Part shown: positions 1 to 12,670 of the stretch, piece after piece
Layout: every line of letters starts with the position of its first letter
Numbering within the stretch: the first letter of the stretch is position 1
Assembly (NCBI GenBank): GCA_963784195.1
Contig: CAWARA010000003.1
Coordinates: forward strand, 13,802 to 77,801
Length of the DNA stretch: 64,000 nt
Direction of reading: 5' to 3'
Source of the DNA: CAVQAH01 sp963784195
GTDB taxonomy: Bacteria; Acidobacteriota; Vicinamibacteria; Vicinamibacterales; 2-12-FULL-66-21
The notes under the pieces: generated by a model
Database searches by the model: none
Told to the model about the DNA's origin: nothing
The model's input: the letters and a program-made list of their open reading frames with translations, nothing else
Program-made: the position numbers and the translations under genes

Positions 1-3000
1 AGGTCACCATCACCAATCGCGAGACCGGACAGTCGCGCATCACCACGTCGTCCGCTGACGGCAGTTACAGCGTCGCAGTACTGCTACCAGGTGTTTACCA
101 GGTCACAGCCCAGGTCTACGGGTTCAAGCGCATAGAGAAAGTTGCCAGCGTCGAAGCCGGCACGAGCACATGGGTCGACCTGATGCTCGAGCTGGGTGCC
201 ATCGAGGAGACGGTGAGTGTGCCCGGAGTCCAGCCTCTGATCCGCTCCGACCATCACGTCGTGGGTGGTGTCGTGACGCGCGGGCAGATTGAGTCGTTGC
301 CGCTCAACGGCAGGACGTTCCTGGAGCTTGCGAAACTTGAGCCGGGCACGACGAACCCCGGCCGGTTCAGCGATGGCCGGGTGTTTGTCTCGCCGCTCGG
401 CGCCGGGCTGAACACAATTCCACGTATCGGGAGTACGCGAATCACGGTGGATGGCGCCAGCATTTCCACGCCCGGCACAACCGGGGTACTCCTCCAGGTC
501 TCCCAGGATGTCGTTCAGGAGTTTCAGATCTCGACTGCCAACTTCGATCAGTCGACCAGCCTGACAAGCAGCGGGGCGATCAACATCGTGACGCGCTCGG
601 GCGGCAACCAGTTTCACGGAAGCGGCCTCTATGTTCAGCGCGACCACCACCTGGCCGCTTATCCCGCCCTCAGGCGCGATCCGAGCAACCCTGATCCGTT
701 CTTTCGGCGTCGCCAAATCGGCTCGTACGTCGGCGGGCCACTCCTGAGAGACCGTGCTTTCCTGTTCGCGGCCTACGAGCGCACCGACCAGCGGGGCGTC
801 GTCTCCGTGCAGCCGAGCACCCCCGCGTTCGCGCATCTCGGCGGCATCTTTCCTAGTCCCTATTTCGAGAACCAGGTCAGCGCGCGCGTAGACGGCCGCC
901 TTCATCGCAATCACAGCGTCTTCGGGCGCTACACATTCGACGGCAATCAGGGTCATGTTGGCGGCGCTACGATACTGCCGGCTGCCTGGTCCCGTCGGAC
1001 GAATCAGGCCGATCAAAGCCTTGTAGCGCTCACGAGCGTGTTAACGAGTCGGCTCGTAAACGACTTCCGGATCTCGTACTTTCCAACCGACTCGGCAACC
1101 CGTCCAGCGACTGCGGCGGACTGCGCAGGCTGTTTCGGCCTCGGCGAGGTGCGCATCACCATCACGGACGTCGGCCTCACATTCGGAGGCGCGCCAACGT
1201 CGTCGGGCTTTGCCAACCGTTTCCAGATGACCGAGAGTCTCGTGTGGCAGAAGGGGAATCATCGCCTCCAGTTCGGCTTCGATTGGGAGCATGCAACTAC
1301 GAAGGGCTCCAGCGTCAGCCAGGACCCGGCAGACATCACGCTCTGGGCTCCCGGGCGAGTCCTCGACCCGGCGGTTCCTTTGCCAGCCTCGTTCACCACC
1401 GTCGACGACTTTCTGCAGCTTCCATTGCGAAGCTTCACGACCAGCGTCGGTCCGACCTCGCCCCTGTGGCGTGGCTTTCGCGACCAGCGCGTCCTCGATC
1501 TCTATCGTCTGTTTGCCAGCGACACCTGGCGCGCGGGTCCGCGGCTAACCATGAACTTCGGGTTAGGGTGGTCCTACGAGCCGAATGCCCTCAACCATGA
1601 CCTCACGAAGCCGGCCCTTCTGATACCGATTCTTGGGCCACAGGGTTTGAACGGGCCTCCGGTTCAAACCCGGAACTTCTCGCCGACGGTGGGCCTTGCG
1701 TGGACAGCAACCCGCGATGGCAAAACGGTGGTGCGCGGCGGTACGGGCCGCTACTACGATCCGGCCGGGAGCGCCCACCCGGTAAATCTGACCCTCGAGC
1801 GTTATCTCCTCTCTCCGTTGGGGAATGGCCGTCTGACCGTCACCGGTCTCAACATTCTTCACAATGGCCGGCCGCTGGACTTTCCACAGCCGACCTCGTT
1901 TACGGGCGCGCAGCTGCTCTCGATCCTGCCTGGTATTCGCGACGATCTCCTCAGGTCGCTCAATCCCGGCAACCGGGACTTCTCGGTGCGCAACATCGAT
2001 CTCACCAAGCAGGGTCAGAATCTGTCCGACCCCTCCTTGTCCACGCCGTATGCCATCCATGGCAGTGTCGGTGTGCAGCGCGAGCTGACGCCCGGCTTCG
2101 CCGTGAGCGCCGACGTCGTCTGGAAGCACTTTGTTCACACTTTCATCAACGGCATCGACTACAACCGCTGGGTTCCCGGCCAGGGCGCCGTGCCGACACG
2201 AGCGGTGGTTCCGCCGTGCACGGTCGAGCAACGGAACGATGTTCGTGCGACCTGCTCGAACGGAAGCATCTTTTTCGATACCACGATCGGGCGCGCACGG
2301 TACCGGGGGCTGCTGATTCGTGCGGAGAAGCGCTTTCAGGGTCGCGGACAGTTCCTGATCGCCTATGCGCTCGGCAGTTTTGTGGGAACCAACGGCACCG
2401 GAACGGGCACGAGTGAATCACCCGGCGGCCGCGTGTTTGGCTTCAACAACGACGATTGGTTCGAGAACTACGGACCGTTGCCGACCGATCAGCGCCACAT
2501 GCTCAATTTCTCGGGATCATGTCGAGCTGCCGTGGCGGTTGCAGGTCGCGATCAATGTCGCGGCGTACAGCGCGCCGCCGTTTGCGCCCTACGTCGCCGG
2601 CGTGGATTTCAACGGTGACGGCACGCGGGATGACCTGTTACCGGGCACGAGCGTGAACCAGTTCGGTCGCGGCCTCGGCAAAGACGATCTGGTTCGACTG
2701 GTTGACGTCTATAACGAGCAGTTGGCGCTCACGCGAACACCCGGCGGGCAGATTGCGCCGCTGCTGACGCTCCCGGCGGCCTTTTCGTTTTACGATTCGT
2801 TCTTCACGCAGGACCTGCGTCTGGCCCGCACCTTTCTACTTGGCAGCGAGCGCGCACGCCTCTTCGCATTCGTGGAAATCTTCAATCTCTTCAACACCGC
2901 CAACTTGGTAGGACACAGCAGCAACCTCGTCGACCGCGCCTTCGGCCAACCCAACGCGCGCATCAGTCAGGTGTTCGGGTCGGGCGGGCCTCGAGCGTTT

Positions 3001-3027
3001 CAGGTGGGAGCGCGCTTCATATTCTGA
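1..3027 (+). CDS. TonB-dependent receptor, 3' part, one frame break
   Basis: Outer-membrane TonB-dependent receptor of the acidobacterial type. The frame is open from the window edge, so the start lies upstream. The first ~65 residues (ITNRETGQSR, DGSYSVAVLLPGVYQVTAQ) are the end of a carboxypeptidase-regulatory-like domain. A plug region follows (SLPLNGRTFLELAKLEPG, DGASISTPGT, GAINIVTRSGGNQFHGS), then a long beta-barrel with repeated FGRYTF and VVRGGTGRYYDP strands. The reading frame shifts near 2510: before it the text ends DQRHMLNFS, after it continues VELPWRLQVAINV and runs to a C-terminal aromatic residue (VGARFIF), as expected for an outer-membrane barrel. The substrate cannot be read from the sequence; oligosaccharide or peptide uptake is usual for this family. 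It converges on the kinase at 3058-5538 with 30 bases between them. Confidence 0.85.
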
Positions 3028-3057
3028 GGCCGCTGAAGAGTGCGGCTCAGGGAAGAT

Positions 3058-5538
3058 TCAGTTTCTTCCGCAAACATCGAGGCGCGGGTCGCCGCGCAAC
3101 AGCCTCATCTCGGGATACATCAGCAGCGGCGCGACGCGATGCGGGACGATCTCGACGGCCTTGTTCAATGCCTCGAACGTCCGATCCTTGTCGCCGAGCG
3201 CCGCATACGCCAAGGCCTGCCGGTACGGTTCGACGAGTGTGGCCGCGAACTGCTCGACTTCGGCCCTGCGGCCGACCCGGACGTAGAAATGGGACAGCCA
3301 CCCTTGTCGTCCTGGCTGATCGCTCGAACCTTTCCACAACTCCAGAGCCTCCGACGTTCTTCCAGAGAAGTTCAGGGCCCGCCCGAGCAACTGATCCAGA
3401 AACGGCAAGTCCGGATCGAGCGCGCGCACGCGCATTGCGTGGTCGATGGCTTCGTCGAACCGACCGTCATTGAGAGCAATGACTCCCAATGACCGATGCA
3501 CGTAGGGCGACAGCGGGTCGATCTGTACGGCCACCCGCAGGAGCTGGTCTGCCTCATCCAGCTTGCCGAGAGGCGAAAGCGTCGTCAGCGCGTAGTTCGT
3601 GTAGGTCTGGGTGAGGCTGGCATTGAGGTCGATGGCCCGCCGGAACGACTTCTGTGCGTTGTCCCAGTCCAGCCGGCGCGAATACACGTACCCCATCGCT
3701 GCATGTCCTTCAGCCAGGAGTTGATCGAGTTCCAGCGCCTTCTCTGCCGCCTCTTGCATAACGGGAAGCGCGGATTCAGCAACGCCCGCCTCGAGCGAAA
3801 CATGCGACATCCAGGCATAGGCATCTGCCAGACCGGCATACGCCGGGGCAAACGCGGGATCCATGGCGATTACCTGTCTGAACAGCTCCGCCGCGGCCCT
3901 CGGGCCTTCGAGGCCATGCTTGCCGACCATCGCCCGAGCCTCGAGATAGAGATTGTAGGTATCGATGTTGGTGTCGTAGCGGCGCTGGCCCGTCCCCAGC
4001 TTCAGCCGGAGCTTGTTGACGATCGCACTTGCGATCTCGTCCTGAATGGCGATCATGTCCTTGACCGTGTTGTCACGCTCGAACCGGTCGGACCACAATG
4101 GAAGATCCCCTGCCACTTGAATGAGTCGGCTGTTGACTCGGACGCGGTTGCCGGCGCGCAACACCGATGATTCCAGGATCAGATTGACGCCGAGCTGCTG
4201 GCCAACCTCCTCGACGTTGCGCGGTTTTCCCTTGAACGCGAAGGAGGACAAACGTGACTTCACTTCAAGTCCGTCGATGCCGACGAGGCTCTGGATGACT
4301 TCGTCGGTCAGTCCATCGGCGAAGTAATCGCTGTCTGGCTGGTCGCTCAGGTTTTCAAACGGCATCACCGCGATAACCGGGTCCGACACGGGCGCAGGCG
4401 CCAAACCTGCGGGAAGCCACGCGGCCAGCGCAGCCCGCGTCGGGCTCTGTCGGGACACCTGCCAGCCGCGGATCTCCCACGCGCTCCACGCCAGGCAGAC
4501 AATGGACGCCGCGATCGCGGCCGCTGCCCAATACGCGAGCCGCGAGCGCGGTTGCAGACTGGCCAAGTCTGCGGCGAGCGCATCCGCGCTGGCGTATCGC
4601 AGCTCGGGTTCCCGAGCGATGGCGCGATCGATGACGCGCGCCAGGCTTGTGGGAAGGTCCGGGCGCGCTGAGGCGAGCGGCGTCGATTCACCGCGCTGGT
4701 GCGCCTCGCGCAGGCCGTGCAGGTCGGCCCCGCGCACCGGGTACGCGTTGGTCAGCAGGTGATAGAGCAGGACGCCGAGGCTGTAGACATCCGACTGAAT
4801 GGTGGCATCTCTCTTGTTCAGCACCTCTGGCGCGAGGTAAAGAGGCGTCCCCGCAAGGGCGCCGGATTTCGCGCTCAGCTCCCGCCCCGCGCCGAAATCC
4901 ATCAACACCACTCGTCCATCGTCCGCCATCATCACGTTCTGCGCCTTGATATCGCGATGGAGAAGGCCGGCCTTGTGAACCGCCGAGACCGCGTGACAGA
5001 GATCGAGGCTCAGACCAACGACTTCGGACGCGGTGAAGACCCTTCCTTCCCCGAGGAGCTGCTCGAGGGTGCGCCCATTGACGAGCTCCATCCAGAGCCC
5101 GATCCGATCGCCAATGCGCTCCGCGCCGTGAATAGTGACGACATTGGGATGCCGGACGCGCGCGAGAAGGCGGCCCTCCTCGATGATGGACGATGGCTGC
5201 TGTTCATCGACGCTTCTCGAATCGATGGGCAGCAGCTTGAGCGCCACCTCGCGGTCGAGCCGCGTGTCCCAGGCGCGATACACCTCGCCAAACGCGCCGT
5301 GGCCGAGAGGTTCGACGATGCGGAGGGGACCCCAGTGGTCGAGCACCTCATGCGAGACCGGCGCAGCCGGTTGGTGCACGTTCCTCACGGTCGCCAGCAG
5401 CTTGAGGCGCGCGAGGATCGAGCGGTCCGACTCGTGGACTTTCGACCCGATGCTGTCCCAATCGATGGGCGTCCCATCGAGAATCGCGGCGGCGACGTCC
5501 TCGAGCAGTTCGTCAGCTCCAGTCACGCTCGGCTCCAA
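3058..5538 (-). CDS. Ser/Thr protein kinase with TolB-like and TPR regions
   Basis: Membrane-anchored Hanks-type kinase of 826 residues. Residues 1-58 form a short helical module (ILDGTPIDWDS) shared with the kinase at 44269. The kinase domain spans ~72-345, with glycine loop GHGAFGEV (79-86), Lys101, HRD at 194-196 (HRDIKAQN) and DFG at 214-216. One membrane helix follows at ~340-360 (AAAAIAASIVCLAWSAW). A TolB-like N-terminal-type domain begins at ~380 (IAVMPFENLS, YFADGLTDEVI), then about six TPR-like repeats run to the C-terminus, ending DVCGRN. The arrangement suggests phosphorylation signalling with the TPR part as partner-binding surface; which side of the membrane the TPRs face cannot be told. 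The frame is intact. Start ATG at 5538; no strong Shine-Dalgarno seen. Confidence 0.9.
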   Translation of the reverse strand: MEPSVTGADELLEDVAAAILDGTPIDWDSIGSKVHESDRSILARLKLLATVRNVHQPAAPVSHEVLDHWGPLRIVEPLGHGAFGEVYRAWDTRLDREVALKLLPIDSRSVDEQQPSSIIEEGRLLARVRHPNVVTIHGAERIGDRIGLWMELVNGRTLEQLLGEGRVFTASEVVGLSLDLCHAVSAVHKAGLLHRDIKAQNVMMADDGRVVLMDFGAGRELSAKSGALAGTPLYLAPEVLNKRDATIQSDVYSLGVLLYHLLTNAYPVRGADLHGLREAHQRGESTPLASARPDLPTSLARVIDRAIAREPELRYASADALAADLASLQPRSRLAYWAAAAIAASIVCLAWSAWEIRGWQVSRQSPTRAALAAWLPAGLAPAPVSDPVIAVMPFENLSDQPDSDYFADGLTDEVIQSLVGIDGLEVKSRLSSFAFKGKPRNVEEVGQQLGVNLILESSVLRAGNRVRVNSRLIQVAGDLPLWSDRFERDNTVKDMIAIQDEIASAIVNKLRLKLGTGQRRYDTNIDTYNLYLEARAMVGKHGLEGPRAAAELFRQVIAMDPAFAPAYAGLADAYAWMSHVSLEAGVAESALPVMQEAAEKALELDQLLAEGHAAMGYVYSRRLDWDNAQKSFRRAIDLNASLTQTYTNYALTTLSPLGKLDEADQLLRVAVQIDPLSPYVHRSLGVIALNDGRFDEAIDHAMRVRALDPDLPFLDQLLGRALNFSGRTSEALELWKGSSDQPGRQGWLSHFYVRVGRRAEVEQFAATLVEPYRQALAYAALGDKDRTFEALNKAVEIVPHRVAPLLMYPEMRLLRGDPRLDVCGRN

Positions 5539-5741
5539 GAGTGACCCGTTTCAGCGTTGGCGGTCGGGAGGCAGGTCAGATTAGCGCCAGGGCCTGGAAA
5601 TCGCAACGCGTCCGGCGGAATCCGGCCTGAGCCCGCACAGGGTCTTCCCACTCTGTTGAACGTGTTCCGGCGGGAAAATCGGACACTTCGTCGTGCCTGC
5701 ACGGCTTGACAGGCTGCAGGGCCAGAAAGGGGAACGCAGGC
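5539..5741. other. intergenic, no gene seen
   Basis: About 200 bases between two minus-strand genes. No convincing coding frame, RNA or terminator hairpin was recognised. It should contain the promoter of the kinase gene that starts at 5538. Confidence 0.4.
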
Positions 5742-7392
5742 TCAGCTGGCCATGCCCGCTCGGAGCTGAGCGGACCTGTCGATTACGCGCTGGAGGATCG
5801 CCGGGTAGTGAGCGATTCGCCCGGCGTCGCCTTTGACACACACCGACGTAACGGGCGTGCCGGCAGCCGAGGGCAGATTGGCGCTGCCGATGGCAAAGAA
5901 CCCGTGGTTCAGCCCCAGGTCCGTCATCGGCGCGACGAATACCCGCGCGTCACGCACGATCGTCACGCAGAGCGTGCCAAACGCGTCGTCGAGCGACGCC
6001 GGATTCGCGCGCACGACGGCTGCGTGCGCCCACGCGGGGATGAGTCCCGCTGTTTGCATCCCGAGGCGTACCGGGCTGGTGCGCGTCCGCGCCGCGGCAA
6101 TCTGACGGTTGAACTCGCGAGCGAACTCGACGAAGCCGGCCCATGGCCCCTCGGCGGTTGCGTAGTCTGCGGGCCGGATCGACACGACATCGACGTCGCG
6201 TTCGTAGCCCGAGGATGCGGCGACATCGACCGTTGATGCGATGCGCGCACCGGCGAATTCAGGCTCCTGGCTGAGGAGCCAGGCGATCAGCGTGCCCAGC
6301 GTCACATTCCCGCCGATCGCGGCCGCGTGCCGCGCGCTCAGCTGCTGGCGCAGGGCGAGTACGGGCGACAGGTCGACGAACGTGGTCAGTTGATCCACGG
6401 GCCGCTCGCCCGGTGCATGGCAGGGATGCGGGCCGGCGAACGGCTGGCCGGGACGCGGCAGGCGGAAACGTCACGCTTTTCGGCGATCCCCCACTCACGC
6501 TCGAGCCGATCGAGGAGGTCCTGGAGGGGCACACCGTCGAGGCCCGACATGGTGCGAGCTGACCCACAGATCGACCGAACCGCGTTCAGGCGTTGGTGCG
6601 GGCGACGCACGACAGATGTCCAGAGTCCAAGCGTGCGTCGTGCCGCAAAGTTCGGGTGGGCAGAAGCGCTGCGCGTGGGTCCGTGAGATCGCGATGCTCG
6701 AACGAAAGACAGCAGGCGGCCAAGCAGCCGCTGCGCGTACGCGTGCGCGGCCTGCACCCCGTCGCCGATGCCAGACGATCCGACAGCCGCGCGAACGCGA
6801 TCCGGCCAGTGATTCGCGGCCGTTCGATCTCTGGAAGGCGAGCTCGTCTGGTTGTATGCCTCGACGATCGCGCGGTGCACCTGCGCCCGCCCGTCGGAAG
6901 CGCGGGGCGGAGCCGCCGTCCGGCGCCAGGTACGGCTCGAGCGCTTCGAGCGTGCCGTCGGCTGCGAACCGCAGCACGACGAGGTCGACGAATGCGAATA
7001 CGGCGGCGGAGCGTGACAGGCCGGCGCCACTCGAGGCAGAAATGCGCGTCGGGCTCCTTCGCGAGGAACGAGAGCAGCGCCTGTGCAGTTCTGGTTTCGA
7101 GCGAATCGGTCGCTGTCCGGTCGACTGCCCTCGCGTTGGGCACGCGAGGGCGAACGCCGACATCGCGAAACGAGTCGATTCCGACCGTCAGCAGGATGCC
7201 GACGGTGCGCCGCCAACCTTCCGGCGCTCGCCGTAAGCCCAAGCCGATCATCGCTTTGCCCGTCAGCACGGAAGCCACGGCCGCGATGTTCGCGCTGAAG
7301 CGGACCAGGCTGCCGGGGCCGGCGGCTGGGCGCCTCGTCACACCAGAGCCGTCGAGCGTTCCCTCCAGGCTTACTCCCAAAACTCTCCCCAA
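5742..7392 (-). CDS. unknown protein, broken in several places
   Basis: A minus-strand coding region of about 550 codons cut into at least four frame segments. The first segment begins MGRVLGVSLEGTLDGS at 7392 and reads to ~7030. Later segments include AAVFAFVDLVVLRFAADG (~6950), HRAIVEAYNQTSSPSRDRTA (~6840) and SGLDGVPLQDLLDRLEREWG (~6500). The last, longest intact segment (5742-6398) contains TLGTLIAWLLSQEPEF, VEFAREFNRQIAAARTR and DDAFGTLCVTIVRDARVFVA. I do not recognise the family. The alternating frames keep codon-like composition, so this is either a decayed gene or one with many sequence errors. It is divergent from the kinase at 7466, with about 70 bases between the starts. Confidence 0.45.
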
Positions 7393-7465
7393 GCTGAGCA
7401 GATTATAATGCGCTCATCCCAAAACGGGTAGAGGCTACACATCACGATCGGGCCGTCGTGTGTCT
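7393..7465. promoter_or_regulatory. divergent promoter region with a TATAAT box
   Basis: Short region between the unknown minus-strand gene and the kinase-ATPase. A TATAAT hexamer at 7404-7409 suits a sigma-70 -10 box for the plus-strand gene, about 57 bases before its ATG. No good -35 hexamer is visible at the matching distance, so this is a weak prediction. Confidence 0.35.
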
Positions 7466-10400
7466 ATGCAGCACACAACCATTCATCATTATCGTCTCGA
7501 AGAACTGATCGGGCGCGGGGGCATGGGCGAGGTGTATCGCGCGATCGACACGCGGCTGCAGCGTCCGGTCGCCATCAAGTTGATGCGCGATACCAAAGGG
7601 GAGGTCGGTCAGGCCGTTCATCGCTTCCTTCGGGAAGCGCGCGCCGCCTCCGCCCTCAACCATCCCAACATCGTCGTCGTACACGACATCGGCGAGACAT
7701 CCGAAGGCCGCCATTACATCGTGCAGGAGTTCATCAGCGGCGAGACGCTGCGCGCGCAGATGGCTGGGCAGATTCCGCTTCCGACGCTGCTCGACATCGG
7801 CCGGCAGATCGCGCGGGCGCTCGCGGCCGCACACGCCGCGGGGATCGTGCACCGTGACATCAAGCCCGAGAACGTCATGGTGCGCGGCGACGGCTATGCG
7901 AAGGTGCTCGATTTCGGTCTCGCGCGCATCGCCGACGCCGGGACGAGCACGACCACCACGCAAGCGCGAACCGACACACATTCGGGCGTTCTTCTCGGCA
8001 CGATGGCATACATGTCCCCCGAGCAGGCTCGCGGCGCGCCGGTTGGCGCTCCGGCCGATGTGTTCGCGCTGGGGATCACCTTGTACGAGATGGCCGCAGG
8101 ACGCCGGCCCTTCGTGGCTTCGACGATGCCGGCGGTGCTGACGGCGATCTTGCTGGAGGAGCCGGTTCCGCTGTCACGGGTCAATCCGTCGGTGCCACCC
8201 GGGCTCGAGAACCTGGTGCACCGGATGCTCGCGAAGGACGCCCACCTGCGGCCGTTAGCAAGCGAGGTGGAAGAGGAGCTGGCGCTGCTCGCGTCGGGTG
8301 AGTCGGGCGCAACCGCATTTCAGCGAGCCCCGGTGCTGGCCGAGCGCCGCACCGTCGGACGCGAAGCGGAACGCGAGCAGATGCGTCGCGCCTACGATCA
8401 GGTGCGTGACGGCCACGGACGGATCCTGACGGTGTTAGGCGAGCCGGGAATCGGCAAGACCAACCTCGTCGAGGATTTTCTGGCGGAAGTCGGACAGCAG
8501 CCGGAACGTCCGTTCGTGGTCCGCGGCCGCTGTTCGGAGCGGCTTGCCGGTGCGGAGGCGTATCTGCCGGTTCTCGAGGCACTCGATAACCTGCTGCACC
8601 AGTCGACGTGGAGCTCGGTGCATTCGCTGATCAAGACCGTCGCGCCCACCTGGTACGTGCAGGTCGCGCATGTGGCCGCGAGCCAGGACTCCCTCGCGCG
8701 CGTGCGCGAGGACGCACCGGCGGTGTCGCAGGAGCGCATGAAGCGCGAGCTCGGCGCGCTGCTGCAGGAGGCCTCGCGGCTGCGCCCGTTTGTCCTGTTT
8801 CTCGACGATCTCCACTGGGCGGACGTGTCGACGATCGACATGCTGAACTATCTGGCCGGCCGCTTCGACCAGATGCGGCTGCTCGTGCTGGCGACGTACC
8901 GGCCGGCCGATATGACGCTGGCGCAGCACCCGTTTCTCGCCGTCCGCGACGAGCTCCGATCGCACGGCGCGCTCGAAGAGATCTCCCTTGGGTTCCTCGA
9001 GAAGCGCGACGTCGAGCGGTACCTCGCCGTGATGTTTCCGCAGCACCGCTTTCCGCCGTCACTTGCGGAGGCGATTCACGCGAAGACGGAGGGCAGCCCG
9101 CTCTTCATGGCGGACGTCGTGCGCTACTTGCGCGACTCGGGCAGCATTGTCGAGCGTGATGGGACTTGGCTGCTGTCGCGATCCGAGGCCGAAGCGTTCC
9201 GCGAGTTGCCGGCATCCATCCGCAGCATGATCGCCCGGAAGATCGAACGGCTCGACGAGGTTGACCGCAGGCTGCTGCTTGCCGCGAGCGTGCAGGGGCA
9301 CGAGTTCGACTCGGCCGTCGTCGCGGAAGCGCTCGAGATGGACCCGGCAGAGGTGGAGGAGCGCCTCGACGCGCTGGAGAAGGTATATGTGTTCGTCACG
9401 CGGATCAAGGAGCACGAGTTTCCCGATCTGACGCTGTCGCTGCAGTACCAGTTCGTGCACGTGCTGTATCAGAACGCGCTGTATACATCCCTGCAGCCCA
9501 CGCGCCGCGTGTCGCTGAGCCGCCGTGTCGCACGCGCGCTCGTCGTCCATCATCGGAACGAGCACGCCGCCATCGCGGGCCGTCTCGCGGCGCTGTTCGA
9601 GGTTGCCCGCGAGTTCGGGACCAGCGCGCAGTTCTATCTGACGGGCGCTCGGCACGCCGTCGGACTCTTTGCGTTCCGCGAGGCGCTCTCGCTTGCCGAA
9701 CGCGGCCTGGGGGTGTTGCGCGGGATGCCGGAGGGGTCGGAGCGGATTCAGCACGAGCTGGGGCTGCAGATGATCCGCGGGCTGGCGCTTCGGATGATGA
9801 AGGGATGGGCAAGCCCCGAGATCGAGCCGGTCTTCGCACGCGCGCGCGAGCTATGTCATCAGCTCGGCGACGCGCCCGAGCTCTTCCCGGTCCTCTGGGC
9901 GATCACGCTGTTTCACGCGATCAAGGGCGAACTCCGGCAGTACCGTGCCGACGCCGATGCTCTGATGGCGGAGGCGGAGCAATCGGCAATCCGGCGTTTC
10001 TGATGGCCGCGCGATCATTTGCTCGGCGTTTGCCTCGAGTTTTCCGGTGACATGCGTGGAATCGAGCCGCGTCCTCGACCAGGGCCGCGAGCTGCACGAT
10101 CCGGACGAAGCACCGGGCCTACACAGCAATGTTCGGTCTCGATCCCGGCATGATCGCGCGTGCGATGTCGAGCCGTCCATTGTGGATTCTCGGCTATCCC
10201 GATCGCGCCGAAGCGCGCGCGCGGGAAACGCTGCAGCTCGCACGGTCGCAGCGTCAGCCGATCACGCTCGCGTTCGCGTTGCTCGTCACGCAGGGGATGC
10301 ACCTGGTTCGCGGCGAGGCGGCCGAAGCGCTGGCGCATCGGCGACGAGATTGTCGCACTCTGCAGCGAATACGGATTGCCGCAGGAGCGAGAATGGAGCC

Positions 10401-10900
10401 GCTCGTTTCAGGGCGCCGCACTCGCCGCACTCGGTCGGCTCGATGAAGGCATCGAACAGCTCACCGAGAGCCTCGCCGTGCAGCGGTCGATTGGCGCCGG
10501 TCTCGTCCGCAGCGCGTTTCTGGCGGTCCTCGCCGATCTTGCTGCGCTTTGCTGGCCGTATAGACGATGGGTTGCGCGCCGTCGACGAGGGGTTCGCGCA
10601 CGCCGAACACGTTGGCCGAGGGAGGCTATCTCGCAGAACTGCATCGCGCGACGCGCGGAGCTGCTGCGCGTGCGCGGCGACAACGCGGCGGCGGAAGCCA
10701 GCTTCGCTGCGGCCGTCGAGTACGCGCGCGGCCAGCAGGCACGATCGTTCGAGCTGCGAGCCGCCACCGGCTGGGCGCAGCTGCTGATCGCGTCAGGCCG
10801 TCAGGCCGAGGCACGCGAGGTGCTCGAACCGGTCTATCAATGGTTTACCGAAGGCCTGAACACCGCCGACCTGGTCGCCGCGCGGGCGACGCTGGCATAG
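7466..10900 (+). CDS. Ser/Thr kinase fused to predicted AAA ATPase and TPR
   Basis: Three-part signalling protein. From the ATG at 7466 (a GTG at 7460 is the alternative) the kinase domain spans ~8-270: glycine loop GRGGMGEV, Lys38, HRD 129-131 (HRDIKPEN), DFG 149-151. It is followed at ~290 by GREAEREQM and an AAA/STAND-like ATPase with Walker A GEPGIGKTN and Walker B-like FVLFLDDLHWAD (DDLHWAD is typical of adenylate-cyclase-linked and LuxR-type predicted ATPases). The remainder matches the TPR-rich half of such proteins (LWILGYPDRAEARARE, GWAQLLIASGRQAEAREVLE, VYQWFTEGLNTADLVAARAT). The continuous frame stops at 10003; homology goes on through other frames, with breaks near 9990, 10080-10130, 10335 and 10555, to a TAG at 10898-10900. 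Family members are single continuous proteins, so the breaks look like decay or sequence error confined to the last kilobase. Confidence 0.8.
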
Positions 10901-10986
10901 GGGTCAGATCTTCTTTCCTGCACGATTGTCCTCTTTGACGAACATCTCCATTAGAGGACAATCGTGCACGAAACAAGATCTGACCC
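10901..10986. repeat. 86-bp REP-like imperfect hairpin
   Basis: Large inverted repeat filling the gap between two convergent genes. Outer arms: GGGTCAGATCTT (10901-10912) and its exact complement at 10975-10986. Inner arms: TGCACGATTGTCCTCT (10919-10934) and its exact complement at 10953-10968. The arms are separated by a 6-nt internal loop on each side and closed by an 18-nt loop (10935-10952). It begins directly after the stop codon of the kinase-ATPase and ends 5 bases before the stop of the carboxylesterase, so it could end transcription from both sides. No U-tract is present. The structure resembles REP sequences of the kind mobilised by RAYT transposases; no transposase is in the window. 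Confidence 0.8.
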
Positions 10987-10991
10987 AGCTC

Positions 10992-12585
<1,594 letters not shown>

Positions 12586-12670
12586 TGCTGGGTGTTGTGA
12601 TGTTGTCAATCGTACGGCGTCACAACACGCGCTGTCAGCGCGTATAATCCGCCCACTCGAAAGGACAACG
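12586..12670. promoter_or_regulatory. divergent promoter with operator-like inverted repeats
   Basis: Between divergent carboxylesterase and isomerase-like genes. A perfect 9-bp inverted repeat GTGTTGTGA (12592-12600) / TCACAACAC (12620-12628) has a 19-bp spacer. A second dyad GCGCTG-T-CAGCGC (12629-12641) lies immediately before a consensus TATAAT (12643-12648), which fits a -10 box for the plus-strand gene. A GAAAGGA ribosome site at 12659-12665 sits 5 bases before the ATG at 12671. The dyads overlap the promoter, so a repressor controlling both genes is plausible; the regulator is not identifiable. Confidence 0.55.

Noticed and set aside
10901..10986. Rho-independent terminator
   Set aside because: Stem is far longer than usual and no T-run follows on either strand, so a REP-like element fits better, though it may still stop transcription.
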